DNA of 64,000 nt from an uncultured Candidatus Pelagibacter sp. (GCA_905618805.1 CAJQSZ010000008.1:1-64000), one strand, 5' to 3'. Shown: positions 24,536 to 35,326, counted from the stretch's first letter. Numbers and translations are program-made. The notes: generated by a model not told the origin, from the letters alone.

Positions 24536-25054
24536 ATGACAATTAGAACAATCTTAACTGAACCTAATAAATTATTAAGGAAAATATCAGAGTCTGTAGA
24601 AAGAGTAGGCGCAGAAGAAAAAAAATTAATGGACGACATGCTTGATACTATGTATGAGGCTCCAGGAATTGGTCTTGCTGCAATTCAAATAGGTGTTCCA
24701 AAAAGAATAATTGTTATAGATATTAGTAGAGATGAAAACAAGAAAGAACCAAGATACTTTGTAAATCCTATTATTAAAAATAAAAATGAAGAAAAATCAA
24801 TTTATGAGGAGGGATGTCTATCTGTGCCAGAACAATTTGCAGAAATAGAAAGACCAAACTCATGTGAAGTTCAGTATTTAGATTATGATGGAAAAAAACA
24901 AGTATTAAGAGCCGAAGGTTTATTAGCAACTTGTATTCAACACGAAATGGATCATTTAGAGGGAATTTTATTTATTGATTATTTATCAAAATTAAAAAGA
25001 TCAATGATTATTAAAAAGCTTTCTAAAATTAAGATTAATAGAGAAATTCTTTAG
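24536..25054 (+). CDS. def: peptide deformylase
   Basis: GIGLAAIQIG, EGCLSVP, HEMDHLEG. Confidence 0.97.
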   Translation: MTIRTILTEPNKLLRKISESVERVGAEEKKLMDDMLDTMYEAPGIGLAAIQIGVPKRIIVIDISRDENKKEPRYFVNPIIKNKNEEKSIYEEGCLSVPEQFAEIERPNSCEVQYLDYDGKKQVLRAEGLLATCIQHEMDHLEGILFIDYLSKLKRSMIIKKLSKIKINREIL

Positions 25055-25057
25055 AAG

Positions 25058-25990
25058 GTGTTAAAAAAAATTTTATTTATGGGTACACCATTGTTTGCTG
25101 TGCCAATATTAAAAACGTTGTATCAAAATGGATACCCAATATCAGTTGTATATACGCAACCACCACAAAAATCTCAAAGAGGACAAAAAATAAACAAATC
25201 TCCTATACAAGGAATTTCAGAAACTTTAAAGATAGAATGTAGAACACCAAATTCATTAAAAAATAATAAAGAAGAATATAATTACCTAAAAGAATTAAAT
25301 GCCGATATAGCAATTGTAGTGGCTTATGGACAAATCATTCCAAAAGAATATTTAAGTTTAGTTAAAAAAGGTTTTATTAATATTCACGCCTCACTACTTC
25401 CAAAATGGAGAGGAGCAGCACCTATTCAAAGATCAATAATGAATTTAGAGAAAGAAACAGGAGTTAGCGTTATGAAGATAGGTGAAAAACTAGATACGGG
25501 TCCTGTTTGCAATTCATATAAAATCAAAATTAATGATAATGATAATGCGGAATCCATATCTGAAAAGCTTTCTGCACTAGCTGCAGAAAATATATTAAAT
25601 AATATTGATGAAATTTTAGATGATAAAATTAAATTTAAAGAACAAAATCATAATGAAGCAAGTTATGCAAATAAAATTGAAAAAAATGAAGGTCAAATAA
25701 AGTGGAATGAGAGTGCAGAAAATATTATTGGTAAAATAAATGGATTGTACCCAAGTCCTGGTACTTTTTTTACCCACAAGGGTGAAAGATATAAAATTCT
25801 AAAAGCAACCTTAGCTTCTGGTAGTGGTGAAATTGGGGAGGTACTAGATAACTATTTAGAGATTAGTTGTGGTAATAAAAAATCAATAAAAATTTTAGAA
25901 ATTCAAAGGCAAGGAAAAAGACCCCAAAATATTGGTGAATTTATGCTTGGATCGCAGATAAAAAAAGGTTCAAATTTAAATAATGCATAG
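25058..25990 (+). CDS. fmt: methionyl-tRNA formyltransferase (GTG start)
   Basis: FMGTPLFAVPIL, INIHASLLPKWRGAAPIQ. Confidence 0.97.
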   Translation: MLKKILFMGTPLFAVPILKTLYQNGYPISVVYTQPPQKSQRGQKINKSPIQGISETLKIECRTPNSLKNNKEEYNYLKELNADIAIVVAYGQIIPKEYLSLVKKGFINIHASLLPKWRGAAPIQRSIMNLEKETGVSVMKIGEKLDTGPVCNSYKIKINDNDNAESISEKLSALAAENILNNIDEILDDKIKFKEQNHNEASYANKIEKNEGQIKWNESAENIIGKINGLYPSPGTFFTHKGERYKILKATLASGSGEIGEVLDNYLEISCGNKKSIKILEIQRQGKRPQNIGEFMLGSQIKKGSNLNNA

Positions 25991-26723
25991 ATATCAAATT
26001 CTAATTGAGTATGTTGGAACTAATTTTGTTGGTTGGCAAATTCAGTCTAAAGGAAAATCAGTCCAAAAATTAATTCAAACAAAATTATCTCAACTTTTAA
26101 AAGAAAAGGTAGCCCTAGTTGGATCTGGTAGAACTGATACAGGAGTTCATGCTATAGAGCAATCAGCACATTTTGATTGTAAAAATAAGATTCAAGATTT
26201 AGGTAAATTTTTAAAATCTATAAATCATTTTGTAAACAGTGTGCATATTTCAATTATAAATATTAAAAAAAAAGATTTAAATTTTCATGCAAGGTTTTCC
26301 GCAAAACAAAGAATTTATAAGTATGTAATTTTTAATCGATTGAGTAAGCCCTCAATAGAAAAAGAAAGAGGGTGGCACATAATTAAAGAATTAGATGTTT
26401 CTTTAATGAATAAAGGCGCAAAAAAACTCATAGGTACTAAAGACTTTTCTACATTTAGATCTTCAAGTTGTAGTGCTAAAAGCCCAATTCGAACAATGAA
26501 AACAATTAAAATAAAATTAATTAAGGAAAGAATTGAAATAAAATTTCAATCACAGTCGTTTTTACAAAATCAAGTTAGATCAATGGTTGGTTGTTTAAAA
26601 TATTTAGCTGAAAAAAAATGGAGTTTAAAAAAATTTGAGCAAGTTTTCAAATCAAAAAAGAGAACACTTTGCGCTCCACCTGCACCTGCTGAAGGTTTAT
26701 TTTTAGAGAAAGTTATCTACTAG
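25983..26723 (+). CDS. truA: tRNA pseudouridine synthase A
   Basis: GSGRTDTGVHA, YKYVIFNR, FLQNQVRSMVG. Confidence 0.96.
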   Translation: MHRYQILIEYVGTNFVGWQIQSKGKSVQKLIQTKLSQLLKEKVALVGSGRTDTGVHAIEQSAHFDCKNKIQDLGKFLKSINHFVNSVHISIINIKKKDLNFHARFSAKQRIYKYVIFNRLSKPSIEKERGWHIIKELDVSLMNKGAKKLIGTKDFSTFRSSSCSAKSPIRTMKTIKIKLIKERIEIKFQSQSFLQNQVRSMVGCLKYLAEKKWSLKKFEQVFKSKKRTLCAPPAPAEGLFLEKVIY

Positions 26724-27192
26724 ATTTTTGTCGATCCATGCTGAATTTTTTATTAATTCTCCATCTTGATTCAGCTCTAACAATATAACCACAACAGTTT
26801 TTAGAACGACATTTGCATGGAAATTGTTTATAGTCTTCATCATACCCAAAACCATAATCAGCAGTTATCTCTTCACCTCTTTTAATATCTTTTATAGCAA
26901 TCACCCATAACTTTAATCCTGTTCCATTATAATCACAGTTATTAGAACAAGAGTGGTTGATTAAACGTGCAGGGTTCCATGAAACATCTCCATCCATGTC
27001 ATATTTCTTATTTAAGTTAAATAAGTAGATAGGTTTTGCATTATCAAACCTTTCTGTCTCTTCTGTTTGTTTTTTAGTAATAATTTTTCCAACGTAATCG
27101 ATAATTCTAGTACCTTCTTTAATATTTTTCGCAGCATAAAGGCCACGACCTTTTTTATCTATGTTTGATTTGGTAATTTTATAAAGTTTCAT
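26713..27192 (-). CDS. SET-domain protein (putative protein-lysine methyltransferase) with post-SET Cys motif
   Basis: GRGLYAAKNIKEGTRIIDYVG, RLINHSCSNNCDY, GEEITADYGF, CKCRSKNCCGYI; Met at 27192 preferred. Confidence 0.85.
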   Translation of the reverse strand: MKLYKITKSNIDKKGRGLYAAKNIKEGTRIIDYVGKIITKKQTEETERFDNAKPIYLFNLNKKYDMDGDVSWNPARLINHSCSNNCDYNGTGLKLWVIAIKDIKRGEEITADYGFGYDEDYKQFPCKCRSKNCCGYIVRAESRWRINKKFSMDRQKSSR

Positions 27193-27223
27193 TATGAGTT
27201 CTTTAGTGTCTATTGAGAAATTA

Positions 27224-28153
27224 TCAATCAAATTCTATTAAAGCTTTTACATGCATCTCAGTACTTTCTTGAAGTGCTAAGAGGTCGTAACCACCTTCTA
27301 GAATAGAGACTATTTTTCCATTACAATATAACTTAGATAACTCTAAAGTTCTTTTGGTGATTTCGTAAAAATCTTTACTTTCTAGTTGAAGCTGAGCTAA
27401 GGGATCATCTTTATGCGCGTCAAAACCCGCAGAGAGTAATATAAACTCAGGTTTAAATTCATTTATCTTTTTGAGCACAAATTCATAAGCATCTAAATAT
27501 TCTCTAGAAGTTGTACCAGCAGGTAGTGGAATATTTAATATATTGTTATATTTACCTTTTTCTTGCTGAGTACCTGAGCCAGGGTAATACGGATATTGAT
27601 GTGTTGAAATATATAAAACCTTCTCATCATTATAGAAAATATTTTGCGTTCCGTTTCCATGATGAACGTCAAAATCAATGATTGCAACTTTGTTAAGTTT
27701 ATATTTATCTATTAGGTAATTAGCTCCAACAGCTACATTATTATAAATACAAAACCCCATAGCCTTATTTTTTTCTGCATGGTGCCCTGGAGGTCTAACG
27801 GCACAAAAGGCATTTTTAAATTCATTATTTTGAACACCATCAATAGCTGTAATGATTGATCCTACAGCATCTGAAGTGGCCTCCTTACTTCCTGGGGAGA
27901 CAATTGTATCTCCATCCAAAAAGGACAATCCTTTTTTTGGAAAAGATGCTTCTACAAAATTTATATAATCAGAATTGTGAGTTATTTCTAAAAGTGATCT
28001 TTCAAATTTTGAAGGTTTCTTCCAAATCAAACCTTTATTATCTAATTTTTTAAAGTTATCAATAATTGCTGTAACTCTATCTATTTTTTCCGGATGTCCG
28101 TTGCCTGTATTGTGGTTTTGATAAGTATCAGAGGTTATTAAACCAGTTTTCAT
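27224..28153 (-). CDS. histone deacetylase / acetylpolyamine amidohydrolase family protein
   Basis: RPPGHHAEKNKAMGFCIYNN, IDFDVHHGNGTQ, LLSAGFDAHKDDPLA. Confidence 0.92.
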   Translation of the reverse strand: MKTGLITSDTYQNHNTGNGHPEKIDRVTAIIDNFKKLDNKGLIWKKPSKFERSLLEITHNSDYINFVEASFPKKGLSFLDGDTIVSPGSKEATSDAVGSIITAIDGVQNNEFKNAFCAVRPPGHHAEKNKAMGFCIYNNVAVGANYLIDKYKLNKVAIIDFDVHHGNGTQNIFYNDEKVLYISTHQYPYYPGSGTQQEKGKYNNILNIPLPAGTTSREYLDAYEFVLKKINEFKPEFILLSAGFDAHKDDPLAQLQLESKDFYEITKRTLELSKLYCNGKIVSILEGGYDLLALQESTEMHVKALIEFD

Positions 28154-29307
28154 TTAAAATAATTTTCTAAAATACTAGAATATATTTTTGTTAACTTTTT
28201 TAAATCAGAAATGGACACTGCCTCATCTACTTTGTGCATTGTTTTACCTACTAGGCCAAACTCTAAACATGGAGCAATTTTTCTAATAAATCTTGCATCT
28301 GAAGTCCCACCTGTTGAAGATAGATGAGGTTTAATTTTCGTAATTTTTTTTATAACTGATTGAATCATATAAGTAGTTTTATTTGGCTTAGTTAAAAAGG
28401 CTTCACCTGATACGTGGTATTCTATTTTAAAATTAGATTTATTTTTTTTGGTAATTTTTTTGAAAATTTTATTTAATCTATTTTTTAAGCTAGAAGAAGA
28501 GTGTTTATTGTTAAATCTTATATTAAATGTGGCTGTTGCAAGACCTGGTATAACGTTATCAGCAGTATTTTCGATATTAATTTTCGTTACTTCTAAATTT
28601 GTTGGTTGGAAATCTTTTGTTCCTTTATCAAATTTTATTTCATTTATTTCATCTAGTATTTTGATCATTGAAGTTGATGGATTGTTAGCACGATGGGGAT
28701 AGGCAACATGGCCTTGAGTTCCAATTATAGTTAATTGAGCATTAATACTTCCTCTTCTACCAATTTTAATCATTTCACCGAGTTTATTTGGATTAGTAGG
28801 CTCTCCTACTAAGCAAAAATCTATTTTTTCTTTTTTCATTTTTAAATAATCAACCACTTTTTTGGTCCCATTAATAGCAACACCCTCTTCATCACCTGTA
28901 ATTAATAAGCTAATAGAACCCTTGATTTTTTTATTATTTGATACAAAATTATTTACTGCAACAACCCAGCTTGCTATTGCACCTTTCATGTCATTAGCAC
29001 CTCTTCCAATTAGATGGTTTTTTTTAATAGCAGGACTAAATGGTTTAACAGTCCAATCTTTCAAATTTCCTGGAGGTACGACATCTAAGTGGCCTGCAAA
29101 CATAAAGTTTGGTTGTTCACTACCTAACCTTGCATATAAATTTTTAACTGGTTTAGAATTTTTTTCTTTAAATTCTAAAATTTTACATTTAAATCCAATA
29201 GTAGTTAGTTTCTTTGCTAAAAATCTCATTACACCTGCATCAATAGGTGTAATACTTGGAAATTTTATTAGCTCTTTTGCTAATGTAATTTCATTGTAAG
29301 TTGGCAT
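28150..29307 (-). CDS. dapE: succinyl-diaminopimelate desuccinylase
   Basis: FAGHLDVVPPG, GRGANDMKG, GDEEG, TSDARF; adjacent dapD. Confidence 0.95.
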   Translation of the reverse strand: MPTYNEITLAKELIKFPSITPIDAGVMRFLAKKLTTIGFKCKILEFKEKNSKPVKNLYARLGSEQPNFMFAGHLDVVPPGNLKDWTVKPFSPAIKKNHLIGRGANDMKGAIASWVVAVNNFVSNNKKIKGSISLLITGDEEGVAINGTKKVVDYLKMKKEKIDFCLVGEPTNPNKLGEMIKIGRRGSINAQLTIIGTQGHVAYPHRANNPSTSMIKILDEINEIKFDKGTKDFQPTNLEVTKINIENTADNVIPGLATATFNIRFNNKHSSSSLKNRLNKIFKKITKKNKSNFKIEYHVSGEAFLTKPNKTTYMIQSVIKKITKIKPHLSSTGGTSDARFIRKIAPCLEFGLVGKTMHKVDEAVSISDLKKLTKIYSSILENYFK

Positions 29308-30126
29308 TTAGTCTCTCAATAGATCGTTAATAGAAGTTTTGGATCTAGTTTTTTCATCAACTTGTTTAATTATTACTGCACAATATAAAGCAGGCCCCTT
29401 ACCATCTTTACTCGGTAAGCTACCTGGAACTATTACTGAGTAAGGAGGAATTTTTCCGTAGATTACCTCACCTGTTTCTCTGTAAACAATTTTTGTAGAT
29501 TGACCAATAAATACACCCATAGATAAAACTGATCCTTCTCCTACTATTACTCCCTCAACTATTTCAGAACGAGCACCAACAAAACAGTTATCCTCAACAA
29601 TTGTTGGGTTTGCCTGCATTGGCTCTAATACGCCACCAATTCCAGCACCACCAGATATGTGACAGTTATTTCCTATTTGAGCACAAGACCCAACTGACGC
29701 CCAAGTATCGATCATAGTTCCTTCATCCACGTAAGCTCCAATGTTTACGAATGAAGGCATCAGGACAACATTTTTTCCAATGAAAGATCCGTGTCTAACT
29801 ACTCCATTAGGGACCATTCTAAACCCAGCTTTTTTATGCTCTTCTCTTCCCCAGCCTGCAGTTTTTCCTCTAACTTTATCCCACCATGTAGCATAGGGAC
29901 CTGCAAGAGTTTGCATTTCGTTAGTTTTAAAACTTAAAAGGATTGCTTTTTTAATCCACTGATGAACTACCCACTCATTATTTTTTTTCTCAGCAACCCT
30001 TAAAACACCTTTATCAACAAGTTCAATTGTTTCTTTAATTGCATCCAATATTGATTGGTCAGATTGACCATTAATTGAATCTTTATTGTCCCAAGCTGTA
30101 TTGATAATATTTTCAAATTCTTTCAT
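29308..30126 (-). CDS. dapD: tetrahydrodipicolinate N-succinyltransferase
   Basis: left-handed beta-helix repeats; [20 protein letters not shown]. Confidence 0.97.
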   Translation of the reverse strand: MKEFENIINTAWDNKDSINGQSDQSILDAIKETIELVDKGVLRVAEKKNNEWVVHQWIKKAILLSFKTNEMQTLAGPYATWWDKVRGKTAGWGREEHKKAGFRMVPNGVVRHGSFIGKNVVLMPSFVNIGAYVDEGTMIDTWASVGSCAQIGNNCHISGGAGIGGVLEPMQANPTIVEDNCFVGARSEIVEGVIVGEGSVLSMGVFIGQSTKIVYRETGEVIYGKIPPYSVIVPGSLPSKDGKGPALYCAVIIKQVDEKTRSKTSINDLLRD

Positions 30127-30158
30127 AGTATTAATTTATAGTTTGCAGGTTAGTTTTA

Positions 30159-30827
30159 TTATGCTTTTATTATATTAATTTCTTGAAGAAAAGAAGGCAA
30201 GCTCTTAATCTTATAATCAATATATGGTTTATCAGCATCTTTTTTTGCAAATGTCTCATCATTTTCAAGCCAACAAGTTTTCATACCTAAATTTTTAGCT
30301 TGCTCTAAATTGTGAGCGATATCTTCAATCAATATTGATTTTTTTGGATCTAAATCAAATTTTTCTATTATCTTTTTATAAGGTTCAATTTTTGGTTTTG
30401 GGATAAAACTGGCATCAACAATATCAAATGCTCCATCAAATAGACCATCTATACCTAATTGTTTAGTTACATTTTTAACATGAGCATGAGAGCCATTTGT
30501 GAAAATATATTTCTTTTCCTTAATCTTAATTAATTCTTCTCGCAATACCTCATCTTTTGGAAGCCAACTTATATCTATATCATGAACAAATTCAAGAAAC
30601 TCATTTGGGTCAATTTTATCATGATTCATTAATCCTGATAATGTTGTCCCATATTCATAGAAATATTTTTTTTGAATTTCTCTTGCTCTAATCAAATCCA
30701 CATCAAATTTCTTTGAAATGAAGGAGGACATTTTTTTATCAACTTCTGAAAAAACTTTTGTTTGACCACTATAAAGAGTGTTATCAAGGTCAAATAACCA
30801 GTATTTTATATCTATTAAATTTTTCAT
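30159..30827 (-). CDS. HAD hydrolase, pyrimidine 5'-nucleotidase-like
   Basis: WLFDLDNTLYSG, FTNGSHAHV, SILIEDIAHN. Confidence 0.85.
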   Translation of the reverse strand: MKNLIDIKYWLFDLDNTLYSGQTKVFSEVDKKMSSFISKKFDVDLIRAREIQKKYFYEYGTTLSGLMNHDKIDPNEFLEFVHDIDISWLPKDEVLREELIKIKEKKYIFTNGSHAHVKNVTKQLGIDGLFDGAFDIVDASFIPKPKIEPYKKIIEKFDLDPKKSILIEDIAHNLEQAKNLGMKTCWLENDETFAKKDADKPYIDYKIKSLPSFLQEINIIKA

Positions 30828-31690
30828 TCTCTAATTAAAGTTCCTGAACCTTTATCAGATAATAACTCAAAAAGAAGTGAGTGATTTTTTCTTCCATCAA
30901 TAATTACAACCCCCTTCACTCCATTACTGGCAACGTCTAGACAATTGTTAATTTTGGGTATCATTCCACTTGATATAACTTCTTGATCGATTAATTCTTT
31001 GGCTTTTTGAGAATTAATTTCAGGTATTAGTTTTTTTTCATCATCTAATACACCTTCTACATCACTAATAATCATTAACCTTCTAGCCTTTAACTCTTTA
31101 GCTATTGCGCCAGCAACTGTATCTGCATTAATATTAAAAGTTTGATTATTTTCATTTAAACCTAAGGGGGCAATGACAGGTACTTGATTAACTTTAATAA
31201 TTTCCTTTAAAACATCAACCTTTATGTGGGTAGGGGTACCAACGAAACCTAATTCATTGTTTTCAGGTTTTACAGTTATTACATTATATTCTTTTGAAGT
31301 AATTCTTTTTGATTCACAGGATTGATTTTTTAAAGCAGCCACTATCTCTTTATTAAAATTAATTAAAACATCTTCAACTATATTAATTGTGTTTTTATCA
31401 GTAACTCTTAATCCTTTAATAAAATTACTTTTAATATTAAGTTCACTTAATTTGTTGTTGATCCTTTTTCCTCCACCATGAACAATTATAGGATTAAAGC
31501 CAAGTTTGTTTAAAACAACAACATCTTTGATAAAAATTTCAAATAATTTTGGATTAACTAAAACACTACCACCACATTTAATGACAATAAATTCATTATT
31601 ATACTTTTCTAAGTATTTTTTTACCTCTTCAACTGTTGGACCGTCTTTAGGTAAAATGTTTATTAATTCTTCTTCTTTTAACGATGACAT
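30824..31690 (-). CDS. argB: acetylglutamate kinase
   Basis: VIKCGGSVL, IVHGGGKRIN, NINADTVAGAIA, SGMIPKINNCLDV. Confidence 0.97.
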   Translation of the reverse strand: MSSLKEEELINILPKDGPTVEEVKKYLEKYNNEFIVIKCGGSVLVNPKLFEIFIKDVVVLNKLGFNPIIVHGGGKRINNKLSELNIKSNFIKGLRVTDKNTINIVEDVLINFNKEIVAALKNQSCESKRITSKEYNVITVKPENNELGFVGTPTHIKVDVLKEIIKVNQVPVIAPLGLNENNQTFNINADTVAGAIAKELKARRLMIISDVEGVLDDEKKLIPEINSQKAKELIDQEVISSGMIPKINNCLDVASNGVKGVVIIDGRKNHSLLFELLSDKGSGTLIRE

Positions 31691-33367
31691 TTAAGTTGTT
31701 TTAATAGTCATTTTTCTCTGAACAATATACTGTTGAATCATTGTGAAGATATTGTTGAAGCTCCAATAGATAACAAGACCTGCAGGAAATGGCGCAAGAA
31801 TTACAGTTAGAAACACTGGGAAAAACATAAAAATTTTAGCCTGTATTGGATCTGGTGGGGTTGGGTTGAGCTTTTGTTGTATGAACATAGTGATACCCAT
31901 AATGATAGGCCACGCACCTATTAATAAGAAAGAGGGTGGGTCCCAAGGAATTAAACCAAAAACATTAAATAAAGACGTTGGATCTCTATCACTTAAGTCG
32001 TGTATCCACCCATAAAAAGGCATGTGTCTCATTTCAATAGTTACAAATAAAACTTTATATAAAGCAAAGAAAACTGGAATCTGAACTAGGATAGGTAGAC
32101 AACCACTCATGGGGTTAACTTTTTCTTTTTTATAAAGAGCCATCATTGATTGTTGTAATTTCACTTTATCATCTTTATGAATTTCTTTTAATCTAGCCAT
32201 TTCTGGAGCTAATAACTTCATCTTTCCCATCGATTTAAAGCTAAAGTTGGCAAGAGGAAAGAAAGCTAATCTAATACAAACTGTAACGGCGATAATTGCT
32301 AAACCGTAATTACCAAGCAATTTAAAGAAGTAGTCTAAAACAAAAAATAAAGGTTTAGTTATAAAATACATAAAACCCCAATCAATCGCTAGATCAAATT
32401 TATTGATATTTAAACTTTCAGCATAACCATCAATGACATTTACTCTTTTAGCCGCAACTATAATTTGAATTTTTTCTTCAATAGAACTGTTTGCTTTAAC
32501 CTCAATACCTTTTGTGGATATATAGTTAGCTCTAAATTTATTTTTATAGTCAAAAGTTGTTTTAAACTCCTTTCCGTTAGGAGGTATAACTGATGTAACC
32601 CAAAATTTATCTGAAATAGCAACAAATCCTTCTTGTGCAGTTTGAGTAAACTTTTTTTCTTGAATATCATCATAATCTTCTTCAATTAGCTGATCATCAA
32701 GTACGGATAGAAACCCTTCATGTAAAATGTAAAAACCAGATATTTCAGGTAATTTATTTCTAATTATTTGCCCATATGAATAAAAATTATAAGATTTATT
32801 TGATGTATTAATTATCTTTTCTTTTACAGTAAATAAGAATTGATTATCTAAACTTATATATTTTTCGAATGTAATGCCTTGAGAATTACTCCATGTTAAT
32901 TTTACAGGACTATTATTAGTTAATCTTTTATTTCCAGAAACTTTCCAAACAGTGGAAGCATCAGGTAGATCTATGTTTTTGTTAGTACTTACAAAGCCAC
33001 TTTCAATTAAGTACCCATCCTCAACATTCCTTGGGTTTAATAGAGTTATTTTATCACGTCCATTAAGTTCAACATTATATTCTTTAAAAGTTAAATCATC
33101 TATTGCCGCTCCTTTTAAAGAAATAGAGCCAACAACACTACCATTTTCAAATTGAATTCTATCATTTTCTTTTAAAGCATCTGTTCTTGAAAGTTTCACA
33201 AAGTTTTCATTTTTATCTAAACTAGGAGTATCGGTATTGTTTTCTATCTTTTTTTTTTCAGATAAATTTTGCTTGATGGTTGTGGGATCTGGTTGAAAAA
33301 AAAGAGAGTATAAAATTATAACTGCTGCTGATAACGATATTGCTGCTATTACATTTCTAGTATCCAT
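31691..33367 (-). CDS. yidC: membrane protein insertase YidC
   Basis: periplasmic domain plus Oxa1 core (MSGCLPILVQIPVFFALYKVL). Confidence 0.97.
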   Translation of the reverse strand: MDTRNVIAAISLSAAVIILYSLFFQPDPTTIKQNLSEKKKIENNTDTPSLDKNENFVKLSRTDALKENDRIQFENGSVVGSISLKGAAIDDLTFKEYNVELNGRDKITLLNPRNVEDGYLIESGFVSTNKNIDLPDASTVWKVSGNKRLTNNSPVKLTWSNSQGITFEKYISLDNQFLFTVKEKIINTSNKSYNFYSYGQIIRNKLPEISGFYILHEGFLSVLDDQLIEEDYDDIQEKKFTQTAQEGFVAISDKFWVTSVIPPNGKEFKTTFDYKNKFRANYISTKGIEVKANSSIEEKIQIIVAAKRVNVIDGYAESLNINKFDLAIDWGFMYFITKPLFFVLDYFFKLLGNYGLAIIAVTVCIRLAFFPLANFSFKSMGKMKLLAPEMARLKEIHKDDKVKLQQSMMALYKKEKVNPMSGCLPILVQIPVFFALYKVLFVTIEMRHMPFYGWIHDLSDRDPTSLFNVFGLIPWDPPSFLLIGAWPIIMGITMFIQQKLNPTPPDPIQAKIFMFFPVFLTVILAPFPAGLVIYWSFNNIFTMIQQYIVQRKMTIKTT

Positions 33368-33618
33368 TATTTCTTAGCCTTAAATTCTTTATTTACTGGA
33401 TCAAATCCTTCGCTACCACCCAATATTTTAATAGGGTGACACGAGAAGATTCTTTTTGTGCTTTTTGAGATTCCCTTAATGAGTCCATATACTCTTAAGC
33501 ATTCAATGGTATATTCAGAACATGTTGGAAGATATCTACATGAAGGAGTCAAGTAAGGGCTAATAACCATTTTATAAAATTTGATCAGGCCAATTAAAAT
33601 GTTTGATATAATATTCAT
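33367..33618 (-). CDS. yidD: membrane protein insertion efficiency factor YidD
   Basis: SPYLTPSCRYLPTCSEYTIE; between rnpA and yidC. Confidence 0.95.
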   Translation of the reverse strand: MNIISNILIGLIKFYKMVISPYLTPSCRYLPTCSEYTIECLRVYGLIKGISKSTKRIFSCHPIKILGGSEGFDPVNKEFKAKK

Positions 33619-33962
33619 TACTTAATCTTTTCTATGTCTTGAAATAAAGTATCTTTTATTATCGTATATTCATTGTTTAGCATAGTTATTTTCGCAATCA
33701 CGAGGTAAGAATAGTTAAAGTTTATTGATATATTTTTTACAGCCTCGTTCATAATGTTTCTTAATCTTCTTTTAACTTTATTTCTTTTTACCGCACCACG
33801 GATTAGTTTTTTTTTAGCTACAAAGCTGATGTTTAGTTTTTTATTATCCTTGTCCACAAGAGGACCAAAAAATACAGTGATATATTTATTTGAGATTTTT
33901 TTCTTCTTAAGTAAATTTTTGAAATCTTCGTCTTTAGAAAGAGCAACAATTTTGCTTTTCAT
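33618..33962 (-). CDS. rnpA: ribonuclease P protein component
   Basis: RGAVKRNKVKRRLRNIMNEA. Confidence 0.93.
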   Translation of the reverse strand: MKSKIVALSKDEDFKNLLKKKKISNKYITVFFGPLVDKDNKKLNISFVAKKKLIRGAVKRNKVKRRLRNIMNEAVKNISINFNYSYLVIAKITMLNNEYTIIKDTLFQDIEKIK

Positions 33963-33972
33963 TTAGTCTAGT

Positions 33973-34137
33973 TTATTTGCCTTTTGGCTTTTTTTGAGTA
34001 GATGATACCGTAAGATCCTTACGTCCTTTATCACGTCTTCTTTTAAGAAGTTTTTTTCCACCTTTAGTTGCCATCTTAGATCTGAAACCATGTTTTTTAA
34101 GACGCTTTCCAACTTTGGGCTGATATGTTCTTTTCAT
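33973..34137 (-). CDS. rpmH: 50S ribosomal protein L34 (absent from ORF track)
   Basis: manual translation [54 protein letters not shown]; next to rnpA. Confidence 0.96.
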   Translation of the reverse strand: MKRTYQPKVGKRLKKHGFRSKMATKGGKKLLKRRRDKGRKDLTVSSTQKKPKGK

Positions 34138-34229
34138 AGGATTTATTTAAGTTTTTTTAAATTTCGCTCTTTATAGTAATTATATGTATAAATAGCAAAT
34201 AGAAGATTTTATAATACCATCTGTTAATT

Positions 34230-34949
34230 ATGGAAAAATCAAAAAAAGTTAAGATAATTTTAGGTTTATTTTATCTTCTAGTTGTTTCATCATTTTTATA
34301 CTTTTTTTTATCAAAATTCACCCTTGAAGAATTAACCAGTTACGAATTTATTAAAAATAACAGGGATTATTTTTTTGGATTAAAGCAAACTAACTTATTT
34401 TTAATTTCTTTAATATTCTTAATATCCACAATTGTTTGGGTTGTCATGGCTGGATTTGGTGTGCCTGTTGCACTCCTAGCGGGGTTTATTTTTGGTAAGT
34501 GGTTTGGAATATTTATTTTAATAATTGGAATGACTATTGGTGCAACAATTTTATATATGCTTGGTAATTATTTTTTTAAAGAATTAATTAAAGAAAAATT
34601 TCTAAAAAGATTTAAAAATTTAGAAATAAAATTTAAAAAATCAGAATTTATTTATCTTTTAGCTTATAGGTTTATAGGAGGAATTCCTTTTGCACTGTCA
34701 AATGTATTGCCTTGTATTTTTAATGTTAGATTAAGCAATTTTTTTTGGGCAACATTAATAGGACTAATGCCACAATTATTTTTAGTTGTATCAATTGGAA
34801 GTGGACTTGAAAAAATTATAGAACAAAATTTAGAAGCTCCAAGAATTATAGATTTAATATATTCACCAGACATATATATTCCAATGCTTGGGTTCATGAC
34901 CTTAATAATAGTTACAATTATTGCTAAAAAATTTTTCTATAAAAAATAA
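34230..34949 (+). CDS. TVP38/TMEM64 (DedA-like) membrane protein
   Basis: multi-TM with GFGVPVALLAGFIFGKWFG, AYRFIGGIPFALSNVLPCIFNV. Confidence 0.8.
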   Translation: MEKSKKVKIILGLFYLLVVSSFLYFFLSKFTLEELTSYEFIKNNRDYFFGLKQTNLFLISLIFLISTIVWVVMAGFGVPVALLAGFIFGKWFGIFILIIGMTIGATILYMLGNYFFKELIKEKFLKRFKNLEIKFKKSEFIYLLAYRFIGGIPFALSNVLPCIFNVRLSNFFWATLIGLMPQLFLVVSIGSGLEKIIEQNLEAPRIIDLIYSPDIYIPMLGFMTLIIVTIIAKKFFYKK

Positions 34950-34951
34950 TC

Positions 34952-35025
34952 TGGTGCCCCCACCAAGAATCGAACTTGAAATTTATCCTTACCATGGACA
35001 TGTTATACCATTTAACTACAGGGGC
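34952..35025 (-). tRNA. tRNA-Thr (GGT), CCA encoded
   Basis: reverse complement GCCCCTG...TGTCC-ATGGTAA-GGATA...TTCGATTC...TGGGGGCACCA folds as a cloverleaf, anticodon GGT. Confidence 0.92.
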
Positions 35026-35128
35026 TATTATGGTATTTATTGTAGTATTACTGTAATAAATCATTTTTTTCAAAATATTGCCTTAATTTTTTTCAAATAA
35101 TGATTTATATCTAGCATAGGATATTTTT

Positions 35129-35326
35129 ATGGGAATTCATTATGATTATAAATCTACAAAAGGCAACAAGCTGATGGAGAAGCAAGCTAAGAGAGAAAAG
35201 AAGCTTGCTGAAAAAAGAGCAAAACGTGAAGCTAAAGAGGGTCCAAGAGCAGAAGAAGAGCCAGAGAAAACTTTAGATGCATCAAAGCCTATCACTTTAG
35301 ATTTTTTAACTAATCCAGATAAATAA
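35129..35326 (+). CDS. small charged protein of unknown function (65 aa)
   Basis: complete ORF, translationally overlaps the next small ORF. Confidence 0.6.
   Translation: MGIHYDYKSTKGNKLMEKQAKREKKLAEKRAKREAKEGPRAEEEPEKTLDASKPITLDFLTNPDK

Noticed and set aside
28448-29299. Plus-strand ORFs opposite dapE (84 and 145 aa)
   Set aside because: Antisense to a clear dapE; hydrophobic composition follows from the reverse complement of a Lys/Asn-rich gene.
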